Positions 33,843-46,400 of a stretch of 64,000 bases of DNA are shown here, in pieces. The notes under the pieces were generated by a model. That model was not told the origin of the DNA, did not search any database, and saw only the letters and a program-made list of their open reading frames with translations. Numbering within the stretch: position 1 is the first letter of the stretch; every line of letters starts with the position of its first letter. The DNA is from Taxillus chinensis. Taxonomy: Eukaryota > Streptophyta > Magnoliopsida > Santalales > Loranthaceae. The stretch is taken from positions 57,027,865-57,091,864 of the forward strand of contig CM042090.1 of assembly GCA_023512835.1 (NCBI GenBank), read 5' to 3'. The position numbers and the translations under genes were made by a program.

Positions 33843-34206
33843 GTAATAATAATAATAACAATAATAATATTTCATTATAATAATTAATCCCAAATAATTA
33901 TATTAATAAAAATAAAGTCTAATATTTTAAATACTTACACTATAATCCCTTAATAATAATCAACGCAACAATTGTAATAATAATAATAATCATTATATTC
34001 ATTATTATAAATACTCACCTACTTAAATAATTTAAATAATTAAATTAATAAGTTTAATATTTAATAATAAACTTAACATATTAAAATCACCATATTAAAT
34101 AATAATAATAATAACTCAACGCTCGTGTTGAGGTCACGCTGCCGAATAAATATTCAAACTCTATTCGGGCCTAACTTCCAACCTCACCCAAGTACGGGTC
34201 TTTACA
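31847..34206 (-). repeat. Element E 5' LTR
   Basis: 2,360 bp, TGTCATGCC at the left and GGTCTTTACA at the right on the plus strand, i.e. TGTAAAGACCCG on the minus strand. Inside are degenerate tandem units of about 45 bp built on CACCAATTTATCACA (about 32609-32775), a TA run (about 32870-32890), a TAA run (about 33788-33845), and a minus-strand TATA, TATAAATAGGGG, at about 33768-33779. It lacks the G-box palindrome and the paired ACGT sites of elements A to D. Confidence 0.88.
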
Positions 34207-36141
34207 GTAAACATAAGTGGGCAAGGAAAATCATAAAGATATTGAACATAAGAAATGCCATAAAAGATTTTATAATGTTTGCACATCATACGTGATCAAC
34301 ATTTCACAAAGGAATCATAACATAGAAGATTATGTTTGGATATCATATCATAACATCATGATCTAGGTTAACTACCCAGATACCATATCATAACATAATA
34401 TATTATCAACTGGATTGACACTCTCTAGTGATGTTTTTTACTCAATGCATTAGAGGTCATTCTGGAACTACCCATCATAAACTTACTTTGTCCAACATAA
34501 GAGAGATCATAACAAGATCAATTCATTGCATAGAGCAAATCATAAAATTTAATGAAGCATAGTTAAGTAAAGAACATAAGGTTATCAATGATGATCCCGT
34601 TTTTCAAAAGGGTCATCTACCCAATTAATAAAATGGAATAGGAGAGAGAAATCAAAGAGACTAATGTCGCTTACGAATAATTAATAAAGGGGAGGTTAAT
34701 AAAAGGTGAGTAATAGAAAGCAACAAGGACATGGAAAGAGGAAAGGAAAGGAAAAGAAAACCCTTACGATCCGTTTGTCGTTTCTGCGTTTTAAACCTTA
34801 AAAATTAAAACATTAAATTAATATGAGGTGGTAAAACCAACCATGTAAATAATATATATAAGATGGTAAAACCAACCATGAATATAGTATATATGAGGTG
34901 GTAAAACAAACCATATAGATTTACATAACAAATAATAAGAAACTTCAAAATTTTAAATTCTTGAGTATTACCTTTCGTAGGACTTCGACGCTTGGTAAGT
35001 ACCAAAAATAAAAGAGGGTTTGAGTAGAGTATTTGGGTGTTAAGAGGGCTTGATGGAATTTTTATAGAGAGAATTTCATGGTATGACTTTAGGGAACTTG
35101 TGCATTAAGAGGAGAGACAAGACACTCCTTAAAATGGGCAAAGGATGGTAGGTGGTGGGTATGGTAGGTGAAACTTTTGTCCATAATACCTTATTTTATT
35201 CCCTACTTTTATCCTTTTTATATTATTTGATTCTTATCCCCTTATTATATACCACGTGGCCCTTTTTCTGTCCCTATTTTTGATTTTTTAGGATTTGTTT
35301 GACTTTAAAGGTTTCTTTGATCACAAAAGTCACATGGGTGCATGACCTACTATTTTGACTATAACTTTCTAGATTCTTCATTAAATTCAAAAAGTCCAAT
35401 TGGGTTGGATTCCTAACTTAATTATCTACATTTCGAGACCAATTTCAAATCTATTGGACTTATTTACCAAAAGTTATTGGGTTTTGACGTGAGACTAGAA
35501 ATTCTGGGCGTGCTACTAGACCCTGGTGTACTTTTTAAATTGTTTCTCCTAATAGGATGATCTAATGAGGCTGAAGCTTTTACCAAAGGTATATAACTAA
35601 AGTTTGAACATGCTAGAAAAATATCAAGTCGTTTGGAGCTACATAAACAAAGTTATAAATTTTTAAATATGACTTCTAGAACTACGCTAGTCTATCCTTT
35701 CTAAGCATAACTATTGTTATGGAGTATTAATAAAATGTTTTCGCCACTTTTATTTGACATGATAAATTTAAATAGATGATATATATTTTTACTAAATCAG
35801 AGTTTATCCATATAATAATATATTTAAAATAATTAATAAATACTATTAAAATATTTGACACAACCTTCATCTCGTATAGTAGCCGTTTCAGGTTGTATAT
35901 TTTTCTAAGGGTTTGATCCTATATTCTCATTACTTTCTATACTTATAATCCTCTTCCTTTCATCACATCATTCATTTGATATTTATCCAATGGAACTATT
36001 CCAACAGTTATTTCTTCTTAACGACTAGTTACTATTTTATTTGCTAGTTTACTTCAATAACTATTTTTTCTTCTTTATTTATTTACAAGGTTCTTCAAAA
36101 TCATAGTAACTATTATTTTATTAAAATTTGCAGGTTTTACA
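34207..36141 (-). repeat. Element G 3' LTR fragment
   Basis: On the minus strand it starts TGTAAAACCTGC directly after the purine tract AAGGAGGGTAGGA (36142-36154), as an LTR should. Its far end is replaced by element E at 34206. It has a minus-strand TATA-like CTATAAAAATTCC near 35054-35070 and three imperfect copies of a roughly 40-bp unit with GGTGGTAAAACCAACCAT (34824-34915). AT-rich; no credible ORF. Confidence 0.75.
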
Positions 36142-36159
36142 TCCTACCCTCCTTAAGGA

Positions 36160-36200
36160 AATTCCATCCTCGAAATTATTGCGTACCTTCATCGTTGAAG
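36160..36200 (-). promoter_or_regulatory. Diverged hairpin pair at the end of element G pol
   Basis: On the minus strand, CTTCA-ACGA-TGAAG (36187-36200) overlaps the final pol codons, and AATTTCG-AGGA-TGGAATT (36160-36177) lies over the stop codon. The second can form seven pairs if two are G-U. The positions match hairpins 1 and 2 of elements A, B and C, though here they are only 9 nt apart. Confidence 0.5.
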
Positions 36201-36207
36201 AGGTTAG

Positions 36208-38442
36208 TGTCACGTCCCCGATTTTAGAAACTCAAAACCAAACACGTGACTTCCCCACGTTTGCACTCGAAGGGTCAAGGGATTGGTGACAAGCACCTAT
36301 GAGGGACATACAAAGTGGGTGTTGTCCAAATTCCCTGTATAACATACATCATGGGTATGAAAGTACTTTTCCAATACCAAAATAATATTAAGTATGTTAA
36401 TAAAGTCATCATACAAACCAATCAATTCATTACAACTATCCACAGACCATTGTCCAGGAAAATAAAGTTTAATAAAAATAACATCTAAATAAAGTTCATA
36501 CATCAAGTAAATAACTTCACTGAGCAGCGTAATCCAACACTAGCTTCAATTAACACCTGGAGAAAAACAAATCAATGAGTAGGGGTGAGCACAAAGCTCA
36601 GTAGGTGAACTATCAATCCTTACTAACACCTAACAACGAACTCCTAATACTACATGCTTGGTGTACAAGTGTACATGTGTAGTGTTGAGCCATAACATAA
36701 ACACATCAGTTAAATTCGAATGAGTACAATAAATATAACATATCAATTTATAACAACAATTCATGAAATATATGAATCACAACTACCAATTCAATAACAC
36801 AAACTAGGCTTCCCCTCTTCCGAGCTCAAAGCCAATTGCCACCATGAGCAAAACAACATCACGGTGTACCCCTCATCCGGGCTCATAGCCATCGCCAACC
36901 TAGGCGATCATGCTACATCGGAAACCTAATCCTATGTACATAGGTCCACAAACACAATAGCCATTATAGCAAAACATCTTACACAAACACAATATCAGTA
37001 CAACAAATCAACACAACGTGTTCTTAATATAAAAAGCAAACATACACCTCAACTATCACAAATAAAATCACACTATAATCCTCAAGTGATCCTTAGGGTT
37101 TCCCCCTAGAGGTTACAAGCTCAAATTCTCATTGGCAAACCAAAGAAAGCAAAATAGGCTGTTAAAACTATACAGTTTCTATCCCAACTTTGAAAACTCA
37201 TAACTAATTCTATAGCCCTCTGATTTGCTATTGATACCTACCGTTTCGAAGGGTTTTTAACTGTCTATCCAAATAAAGTATAAAAAAATTTCATATAGCG
37301 ATGCTCGCCACGTGCTATCGCTACGTGCAGCGCCACGTGCAGAGTTATTTTCCCGGTTTTGCTTCCAACTTCGAAAATTCGTAACTATTTTCATAGGACT
37401 CTGATTAGCCTACAAAATATACCATTTTATAGCTATTTCAACCCTCTATATATTAAAAATATAATAAGGTAAAAAAAGTGTACGTGGCGACACAACATGC
37501 ATCGCCACGTGTAGTGCCACGTGCAGTTGCCACGTGCAGTGCTACGTGCACACCTTGCATATCTCCTTCCTTGTATCCAACTTCCACCATGTGCATGTCG
37601 ATACGTGCACCCCAAACGTGCCATGCCATGTAATCACTATTCAATTCGTTGACCTACTTGTGTACGAGCAATACGTCGCTTAGTTCGCGTGATAAACCAT
37701 AGTCGACTTCCCAACCCTTAACTTAATCCCTAATCCTAAAGGTAAGGTTCTTAAGCCTTAAGACATTCTACCATTCAAGTTCTCTTACACAGATAACGAG
37801 TTACTAAGCCCCAACACAATTATTCTGATTAATTTCACAGCTCTAAGTCTTATCTCAGTTACATGCAAACTTGTTCATTCTAATTTTTATCCTTAATCAA
37901 ATCAACCCTATTCGTCATTCAATCTCTATAAAGATAAGGAAAGGTAGAATCACCAACCTCGAATATTTCAGAAGTCAGACTAACTCGCCGGAACTTAGAA
38001 ACACCCTCAAGCTTGAACCTTTCTTCTCTCTCCTTCCTCGCATACTAGAACGGCTAGGGCTCTCCAAGACAAAGAAACAACAACTAAACCCCTAGGATGA
38101 CCTCCTCCTTTTATAGAGTTTCTTCCCACATCTTAAAAGACTTCCAATAGCCTTCAAACTCTAATTTCTTCCCCATCAAGTAACTTCCTTAAATCTAGTT
38201 TTTGTTTTCTATTAGAATTCTTATTTTAAGTCTTTAAAATACCAAAATACTCTTAACTAAGGTAAATCCCGAATTTCCATTTAATAGAAACTTATTAAAT
38301 CCCCAAGTTATAAGAATTACTAATCTACCCCTTGAATCACCCCTTGATATTACTAAAATACCCCTGCCTCGTAACTACCAAAATGACATCTTTAAACCAT
38401 ATATAAGTTATCTCTTGTCTATTCTAGGTGCGGGATATTACA
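36208..38442 (-). repeat. Solo LTR F in element G pol
   Basis: A single 2,235-bp LTR, TGTCACGTCCCC to GGGATATTACA on the plus strand, flanked by perfect GTTAG duplications (36203-36207, 38443-38447). Its removal rejoins the pol codons for YPNLFNDE. There is no internal region or second LTR. It belongs to another family than A to D, though its terminal TGTCACG is shared. Minus-strand TATA CTCTATAAAAGG is at about 38107-38118. Confidence 0.93.
37309..37536. promoter_or_regulatory. G-box cluster in solo LTR F
   Basis: CACGTG occurs at 37309-37314, 37334-37339, 37506-37511, 37518-37523 and 37531-37536, mostly within GCCACGTGCAG, with several TACGTG variants between and after (for example 37321 and 37541). 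It lies several hundred bases upstream of the minus-strand TATA, so it is placed as a U3 enhancer. Binding by bHLH or bZIP factors is inferred from the core. Confidence 0.55.
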
Positions 38443-39647
38443 GTTAGGATACTTTTGTTTCATCGTTTCTTCATGCTCCCAAGTTGCCTCTTTGATTGCT
38501 TGGTTTCTCCATAATATCTTCAAAAGTGGTATCCTTTTTGTATGTAGTACCCGCTCCTTTCGATCAAGGATTTCCATGGGTTATTCTTCATAGGTCAAGT
38601 TAACTCCCAACTGAATGGGCTCTATGGTTAGCACATGTGATGGGTCAGGCATGTATTTCCTTATGAGAGATACATGGAATATATTATGTACGTGCTCCAA
38701 ATTTGGTGGTAGGGCTAAGCGGTAGGCTATAGGTCCAATCTTCTCGAGTATCTCGAACAGGCCGGCCAATGTATCGAGTGCTTAGTTTTCCCTTCTTCCC
38801 AAACCTCATGACACTCTTCTATGGGGATACCTTTAGAAATACTCAGTCACCCTCCTTGAACTTTAAATCTTGATGACTGTCGGACCCTAATTTGTCTGGG
38901 TTGGACATATGTTATCAAATTCATTTTCTTCTATGCCATCTCGCTTTGTGGAAATTTTGTAGAATGATAGAGTCGTGACTGCTGAGCTGTAAGTGCCCGA
39001 TTTCGAGAAATTATTCAAGAAAGGCCTCCAAATGGCAAAAATCCAGTCCTGAGCGATAAAAAATCAAATTTGAGGATCAACGCCATCAACCGCACTCAAT
39101 TATGAGGTCAAACGAAAAAGATATGGTCCAAATAGCATTTGGGCTGCTAGTGGGGGTCAAAACGGTAATTGCCTTTCCAAACGACAGTCCACATTAGGTC
39201 GTGAACCTCATATCTCATCCTACTCGTCGTTCTGAGAATTTTGACATATATATTGTATATATTTGTTCTCGGGGCTTTTTCGACAAAAATTAAAAATAAA
39301 TATGTTTTTCGGTAATAAATAATCTCAGTAAAGGCTTGCCGTAAAAACGAGATCGTTTTTAAATAAAATTGACACGGGGTCGCTCGTCATGAAACCCCAA
39401 GTCCAAAAACATTTTTTTTGAGATGCTTTGAAGTCCGGTTCATCCTACCGATCCCAAAAACCAAAAGACATCGGTTAAAAGCCTAAAAATCAAAACAAAT
39501 TTCTTTTTATTTTCTTTTCCCGCCTATTCTAGGCCACATGTCAGCTGTCGATTGGTTAGAAAGCAAATAAAACAAAAACAAAAACCAAAATACAAAATAA
39601 AAAAATAAAAACCAAAAAATGACAGCCACAACTCGCTCGTCTCCCTT

Positions 39648-39840
39648 CACTACAACAAAAAGGAGATATGACGACACTTTTTTTTGAAGGTTTAATGACA
39701 CTTTTTAAATATAACATGACGACACTTTTAAGAAAGTGTCGTTAAATATCGAAATGTTGACGACACCTTCTAATAAATGTTGTCTATTATAATTAGCAAC
39801 GACACTTTTTAACAGTGTCATCAATTGTCGACAAATTATT
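39648..39840. repeat. CACTA terminal and subterminal repeats
   Basis: After the CACTA terminus, GACGACAC or GACACTTTT motifs occur near 39671, 39697, 39719, 39760 and 39800, and the inverse AAGTGTCG occurs near 39733. The pair at 39717-39745 forms an inverted repeat, CGACACTTTTAAGAAAGTGTCG. In En/Spm such motifs bind TnpA; here the binding is inferred. Confidence 0.75.
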
Positions 39841-40027
39841 TCCATGCGAGCCTCCCATTTCTCGTGCTCTGTTTTTGGGGCTCCGCGCGTAACACTTTCT
39901 ATACCCTTTTCCTACCGCGCGCGCTTCATTTTCAGCAAACAAAGTGTCTCAACCCTAACACCTGCACCCACATCTCTAACACGAAATCCCTAACATCCAC
40001 AGTTGTCTCGCCTACCGGACGTGGCGT

Positions 40028-40330
40028 TGCAATCCGACCGTCGTTCCTCCCCATGTCGCGCCAGAAGCCATTGATCCTCCCTTCATCGCGTCGGAAGCAG
40101 TCGCTCAACATCTGGCCGTCGATCTCCCCACATCGCACTAGAAGCCATCGATCCTCCGCTCGTCGTGTCGCAAGGTGTCGCTCAATATCCGGCCGTCGAT
40201 CCTCCCCACATTGTGCCAGAAGCCATCGATCCTCCCCTCTTTGCGTCGCAAGCTGTTGCTCAACATCCAGCTGTTGATCCTCCCCACATCGTGCCAGAAG
40301 GCATCGATCCTTCCCAAGCCATTGCTTAAC
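40028..40330. repeat. Tandem repeat of about 85 bp in CACTA 5' region
   Basis: Three and a half degenerate copies built on CCGTCGATCCTCCCCACATC, then GCCAGAAGCCATCGATCCTCC, then TCGCTCAACATCC. Copies start near 40028, 40110, 40193 and 40270. ORFs on both strands through it are repeat artefacts. It lies upstream of the transposase, perhaps in its 5' UTR. Confidence 0.7.
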
Positions 40331-40399
40331 ATCCCATCCTTAACGGTTCTCGGTTGCTCTCTGCGTGAGTAGTCTTCCGATTTACATTTTTCAAGCTTC

Positions 40400-41394
40400 T
40401 GAGTAAGCTTTCGCTAGGTATATGTCGAAACTTTGCTAATTTTCTTATTTCAGTTTGATGGTATCGTGCATGTGTTACATTCATTACATATCGTAAAATC
40501 CTATAACTATGTGTGCACCTTCATTGTGAAGAACTAAAGAGACTAAAGAGACTTATAAACTTTCAAATCTAGGAGTTGGATGTGTTGAAGTTTTTTTTTT
40601 CGGAATGGAGTTTTCCAAATCTTGAAAACTTATTTTTGTAAACCAACATAAGAGACGGTAGAGAAGCTGGTTGATTAGACACTGAATTAGAGGTTTGTAG
40701 GAGATGATAGAGGAAGGTGAGAGATTGGTGGACTGAGAGAAAGGGATCTCTGCGCTGTTCAACTGTCATTAGCGTCACTGTAGCTACTGCAACGCAGCAG
40801 TGTTTTCATTATTTTTTAGTGTGCATATTCATTAATGTTTGATGCATTTACCTCACCATTATAAAGTTAAATGCTACATTAACTTGAGAAATTGACTATC
40901 TACCAACGTAACATTCAAAACCACAAAGATGAATATACATAGGTTTATGAAAGTTGTATAAATTCAAGGTTTGATTTTCTTTTCAATTGGAAAATCCAAG
41001 ACAAACTTCAAATGATTTTATTTTTGTTTTAATAGGGCCGTGTCACAAATTTATTCCTGAGTGACATTGTCTGTTCATGTAAAATTACATTGATAATTTT
41101 CATACTTTACTCTATGTAATGAGTTACCTCCAAAGTAGTAAATGATGATGTATAAGTAGTGAATTTGATAATACTATAACAATTGTTTTCATTGTTGATC
41201 ATAAAACATTACAATTCTAACCCCCATGATTAATTTATCGAATTACATGTTTTTATGATTATGAAACTATTGATAATCTATATTGTAATAGTTGTTGTAA
41301 ATCTATAAATTCTAAAATGTGTTTCATAGTATTTAAGCATAGACTTATTCGATTTAAATTAATAAAGTCCATGTGTTTTAGGTCTTTATTTTAT
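40400..41394 (+). other. CACTA sequence upstream of transposase, no gene seen
   Basis: AT-rich sequence without a recognisable ORF. A pyrimidine-AG sequence GTGTTTTAG lies at about 41373-41381, just before the first transposase ATGs, and could be a 3' splice site of an intron in the 5' UTR, as is common in CACTA genes (inference). Confidence 0.4.
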
Positions 41395-43190
41395 ATGATG
41401 ATGGATATACCATTAGATAAATCTTGGATGTCCGTGGATAGAAGATTGCGTGAATATGATGCTGGAGTTGATCAGTTCCTACATTTTGCTTTGCTAAATG
41501 CAAATGGTCGTACATCATTTAGATGCCCATGTGTCCGATGTGTTAATTGTGAGTGTTTACCTTTCGAAGAGGTAAAAGACCATTTGTTCGTGCATGGAAT
41601 TGATCAAAGGTATCTCATATGGCATTGGCATGGAGAAGAATTGCCAAATGCACCATCTTATCCAAAAAAAATAGGCTCTTTTCCTATTTTTGAATCTCAC
41701 ACACCAGAAGATAGTGCAGACGCACTGGACATGGTTAAAGCTGTTGCCCAAGAACAGTGCCCCGATGATCCACACATGTTTAAGAAACTACTTGAAGATG
41801 CGGAAAAGCCTTTGTACCCCGGTTGTTCTAAATTTACAAAGCTTTTTGCAGTGGCAAAACTTTATAGGTTGAAGACAAGTAATGGACATTCAGATAAGAG
41901 TTTTACTGATTTGTTGCAATTGTTGTCAGCAATGTTACTAGATAATAATGAGTTGTCTACATCGGTTTATGAAGCAAAAAAAACATTGAAGTCATTGGGA
42001 CTGAATTATGAAAAGATACATGCTTGTCCAAATCATTGCATACTGTATCGGAAGGAGTTTGTTGATGCTTCCCAATGTCCCCAATGTCATACTTCTCGAT
42101 GGAAGGATGGTAAAGTTCCAATTCAAAATAAGGACGGAGTGCCTTCAAAAGTGTTATGGTATTTTCCGCCCATACCGAGGTTTAGAAGGATGTTTCAGAC
42201 AGCTCAAATAGCAAAGAATTTGATATGGCATTCAAAAGAACGAAAAGTGGATGGACAACTGCGACACCCGGCAGACTCAGCATCTTGGCAGTCAATAAAC
42301 CTCAAGTGGCCAGAGTTTGGTGCGGATCCACAAAATTTGCGCTTGGCTCTTTCGGCTGATGGAATTAACCCTCATAGTTCATATAATATTCCATACAGTT
42401 GTTGGCCTGTTATACTAATCACATATAACCTTCCACCTTGGTTATGTATGAAACGAAAATTTATGATGTTAACTCTATTAATTTCAGGTCCAAAGCAACC
42501 CGGAAATGATATAGATGTTTATTTAGCTCCTGTTGGGTCTCTAACGTCCCATAGATCAATCCCACATCGGTTAGGGTGAACATTGAGGTCGTCTTAATGA
42601 GGAGGCTCATGTGCACCTTGTCACAACGCGTTTTAATGGGTCGCGGCCCGTTAGAAACAAATCCGTGCGGGCTGTGGCCCATGGGTGGGTGCGCGAGTGC
42701 CAAAGCGGACAATATTGTGATAGTGAGTGCTCTGGCCTAGGTCCAACAAGTGGTATCAGAGCCGGGTCCTCTAGACCGATGGTGGGATTAGGGGGGAGAC
42801 TGTTGGGTCTCTAACGTCCCATAGATCAATCCCACATCGGTTAGGGCAAACATTGAGGTCGTCCTAATGAGGAGGCTCATGTGCACCTTGTCACAACGCA
42901 GTTTTAACGGGTCGTGGCCTGTTAGAAACAAATCCGTGCGGGCTGTGGCCCATGGGTGGGTGCGCGAGTGCCAAAGCGGGCAATATTGTGATAGTGAGTG
43001 CCCTGGCCGAGGTCTAATAGCTCCATTACTTGATGATTTGAAATTGTTGTGGGATGTTAGTGTTGAAGTCTATGATGCATACCACCAACAAACGTTCACC
43101 CTAAAAGCTATATTATTGTAGACAATTAATGACTTTCTAGCTTATGGGAATTTGAGTGGTTGTTGTGTCAATGGCTATAAAGCTTGTATC
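41395..43190 (+). pseudogene. CACTA transposase (TNP2-like), interrupted by a TRIM
   Basis: From ATG 41395 or 41401: DKSWMSVDRRLREYDAGVDQFL and RCPCVRCVNC...VKDHLFVHGI with WHWHGEE are the N-terminal transposase-associated domain. CSKFTKLFAVAKLYRLK, ACPNHCILYRKEF, CPQCHTSRWKDG, PRFRRMFQ, NLIWHSKER, LRHPADSASWQSIN, FGADPQNLRLALSADGINP and LPPWLCMKRKFMMLTLLISG follow, the transposase-21 core. At LAP the TRIM begins (42531). After it the frame resumes: LLDDLKLLWDVSVEVYDAYHQQTFTLKAILL, a TAG where tryptophan is expected, then TINDFLAYGNLSG and GYKAC near 43190. The C-terminus is missing. Confidence 0.9.
42531..43019 (+). mobile_element. Complete TRIM (miniature LTR retrotransposon)
   Basis: LTRs of 218 bp (42531-42748) and 219 bp (42801-43019), about 94% alike by eye, both starting TGTTGGGTCTCTAACGTCCC. 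Between them are only 52 bp: AG, primer site TGGTATCAGAGCC (42751-42763), a short spacer, and purine tract GGGATTAGGGGGGAGAC (42784-42800). Perfect GCTCC duplications (42526-42530, 43020-43024) flank it. There is no coding capacity, so all proteins for mobility must come from other elements. It cuts the CACTA transposase; excision in silico restores that frame. The right LTR ends TA rather than CA, a point change. Confidence 0.96.
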
Positions 43191-44234
<1,044 letters not shown>

Positions 44235-44909
44235 GATATTTTAGAATACAGAAGCATGATTGGATCCTTGCTGTATATGACAGCCAGCAGACCTGACATA
44301 ATGTTTGCAACATGCATCTGTTCCAGATACCAAGCTAATCCCAAGGAATCCCACTTGTCTCATGTCAAGAGGATCATGCGGTATCTGAAGGGAACTGAGA
44401 ATTTGGGACTATGGTATCCAAAAGAGTCTGACTTTAAACTGAGAGGATATTCAAATGCAGACTTTTCCAGATGCAGGATTGATAGAAAGAGCACAAGTGG
44501 AACATGCTAACTCTTAGGCAATAGACTTGTATCCTGGTTTAGCAAGAAACAGAATTCAGTCTCAACCTCCACAGCTGAAGCTAAATATATTGCTGCAGGA
44601 AGCTGTTGTGCTTAATTGCTCTAGATGGCCACTCAACTATCAGATTATGGTTTTGATCTGAAGGCCGTTCCACTGTATTATGACAATACAAGTGCCATTG
44701 CAATTTCAAACAATCCTGTCATGCATCCCAAAACCAAGCACATTGAAGTAAGATATCACTTTATACGTGATCATGTGCTCAAGAAAGACATTTCCTTGGA
44801 GTATATATCCACTGATGACCAGCTTGCTGACATATTCACCAAACCTCTGCAAGAAATAAGGTTCAGTGAACTTCTGACAAAACTTGGCATGTTAGATTTA
44901 AATTCATAA
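44235..44909 (+). pseudogene. Copia pol C-terminal fragment (RT end and RNase H)
   Basis: One frame reads YRSMIGSLLYMTASRPDIMF, KESHLSHVKRIMRYLKGTENLGLWY, GYSNADFSRCRIDRKSTSGTC, a TAA, then LLGNRLVSWFSKKQNSVSTSTAEAKYIAA, two more stops, ATQLSDYGFDLKAVPLYYDNTSAIAISNNP, HPKTKHIEVRYHFIRDHVLK and STDDQLADIFTKPLQ, ending LLTKLGMLDLNS at 44909. This is the classic copia RNase H end. Stops fall where glutamine or tryptophan is usual; there is no frameshift. The upstream pol is missing. Confidence 0.92.
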
Positions 44910-46400
44910 GACTCACTGCATGTCTTGTGTTTCATCTCAACCTAATTATCTGTGTGATAAACATAAGTATGACACTGTTAATAACTGATGATGTCTTCAT
45001 GAAAATTAGAAATGATTACGTGTGATTCATGCATATCTGCTGCTAGAAAGTGAGGAATCACATGGATGAAACTTGCTACCTCTGAACCTGATTCAACTCT
45101 TTTGTACAACCTGTCAAAAACCCTTAGGTCGTGAGTGAAATGAGTGCAATCTCCCTTATTTTTCATCAGAAGATATACCCATTAACTGTCAATTTATTCT
45201 GAGAGAATATCACCTGTGTGGCATTGTATTCATTAACTAGCAGGAACTGTTGTATCTCATGGTGTTGTTGGTCTGCACGGAAAGGATCCTCAATGATTTA
45301 ATGCTCAAAGGATGACTGAGACTGTAGTATTTGAGAATCATAAAAAGCCTATTACTCAAGAAGAGCCACTACCTTTTACTGAAAAAGGCAAAGTGATAAT
45401 AGACAATAGATGATTGCCTATCTTAGGGGGAGTCCTCACTATTCCCAGATTGTGTCTCTGTTAGAGTAATAGTTGGAGTTCAAAATGTATGATCATGTGA
45501 TACAAAAAGGATACTGTGTTGAGCTCTGTCCTTGTAAAAAGACTCATGTATAAGCACCGAAAAATTGTGCTAAACAAAAGAAAAGAGACAACTCACATAG
45601 ACCAGCTGAATGAACAAACTCTAAACTCTACCTGTACCTTGTTGTGTTGTAATTCTTACAAGGATAGAGTGTGTATTCTGATTCTCAATAGGGCCATCCT
45701 GTCTCTCAAGTCATCTATGCTGAACTGAAAATCATTGCTGGATCAGGGTTGTGGTAAGATTCGGTTGACCATGAGCTTACTTACACAGTGTAATGATAGT
45801 TCCTGAATCAAGCTCACATGCTGATCCGAGAGTGAGAGGGTGAGGTCTCCACTGAGTGAGTTTTGCTGAATAGTGAGAAGACTCAGGTTTTATGACATGG
45901 TTGTTAAAATAGATAAATCATGGTTTACTGGATGCTATGTTAACATAGTGATCACCTTCTGACACATAATGATGTATGTTGATATACTTAATCATTTCTA
46001 AGGTAAATGGAGACTTCAATGGTAGTGGTACAGTTGCCATACATGTAAATCAGACATTACGGTTGAAGTAAACCAAGCTCTGGATATGTAATTTCAATTC
46101 CACTCACAACACTATTCATCATGAATAATGTCATGTGAATTGCCATATGCATCTCATATGTGTTGTTAAGTGTTGAAAAGTCCATAGAAATCCACCGCTC
46201 GCTGCATTCGCAGTCGATCTCAAAGTCACTACATCGAAGAACTGCAGGATTGAAAACTGCTGCCTCGAAGCTTTGAGGGTCGTAGCCTCGAAGTATCCAG
46301 CCTCGTAGTATTGCAATTCAAAGTTCGTAGCAAGATGGAGTCTGTCACTTGCTATTCAAGCCTCGTAGACATGTTAGCGCGTCACTGTGCACTTAAAAGG
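44910..46400 (+). other. Copia 3' region after pol, no gene recognised
   Basis: About 1.5 kb with only short ORFs. A purine-rich CTTAGGGGGAGTC (45423-45435) resembles the purine tracts near the 3' LTR. Towards the end (46190-46375) short motifs CGTAG, CGAAG and TCGAA cluster, the same vocabulary as in the LTR array. Confidence 0.5.

Larger units (their letters stand above)
24463..34206 (-). mobile_element. Element E: minus-strand chromovirus, 3' LTR mostly outside window
   Basis: E reads on the minus strand: 5' LTR 31847-34206, primer-binding site, gag, protease, RT, RNase H, integrase, chromodomain-like tail, with the pol stop at 24657-24659. Element B starts 195 bp beyond that stop, so the remaining 3' end of E lies left of the window. 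Solo LTR D interrupts its integrase. Removing D and one TSD copy, gag-pol from 31347 to 24657 is exactly 1,575 codons in a single frame, broken only by point stops. E was inserted in the LTR of element G; its candidate right TSD is GTAAA (34207-34211). Confidence 0.9.
34207..38987 (-). mobile_element. Element G: outermost minus-strand chromovirus (visible part)
   Basis: The visible part consists of most of a 3' LTR (34207-36141), the purine tract and stop region (36142-36178), and about 190 codons of the pol C-terminus, with solo LTR F between. On its left G is cut by element E, on its right by element H, so both ends lie outside the window. Everything else in the window appears to be inserted in G or in something inserted in G. 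Confidence 0.8.
36176..38987 (-). pseudogene. Element G integrase C-terminus, split by solo LTR F
   Basis: On the minus strand from 38987: AQQSR, a degraded linker with stops, then [52 protein letters not shown], then EILDRKERVLHTKRIPLLKILWRNQAIKEATWEHEETMKQKYPN. Solo LTR F (36208-38442) cuts in here, and the last codons LFNDEGTQ and the TAA are at 36176-36202. It is the GPF/Y and chromodomain-like end of a chromovirus integrase, more distant from A, B and E than they are from one another. Upstream pol is beyond element H. Confidence 0.82.
39648..43190 (+). mobile_element. CACTA (En/Spm) transposon, left part
   Basis: The terminus CACTACAACAAAAAGG starts at 39648 after a possible 3-bp target site CTT. 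Subterminal repeats of TGACGACACTTTT follow in both orientations (39668-39835). A repeat-rich 5' region and a transposase with Transpos_assoc and TNP2-like domains run on the plus strand. No right terminus ending GTAGTG is present before 53 kb, so the right half is deleted or displaced. A TRIM element is inserted in the transposase. Confidence 0.85.

Noticed and set aside
34207..36141. A host gene in the AT-rich stretch
   Set aside because: It starts with TG directly after a polypurine tract and pol stop on the minus strand, so it is an LTR; no ORF over 70 codons has a motif.
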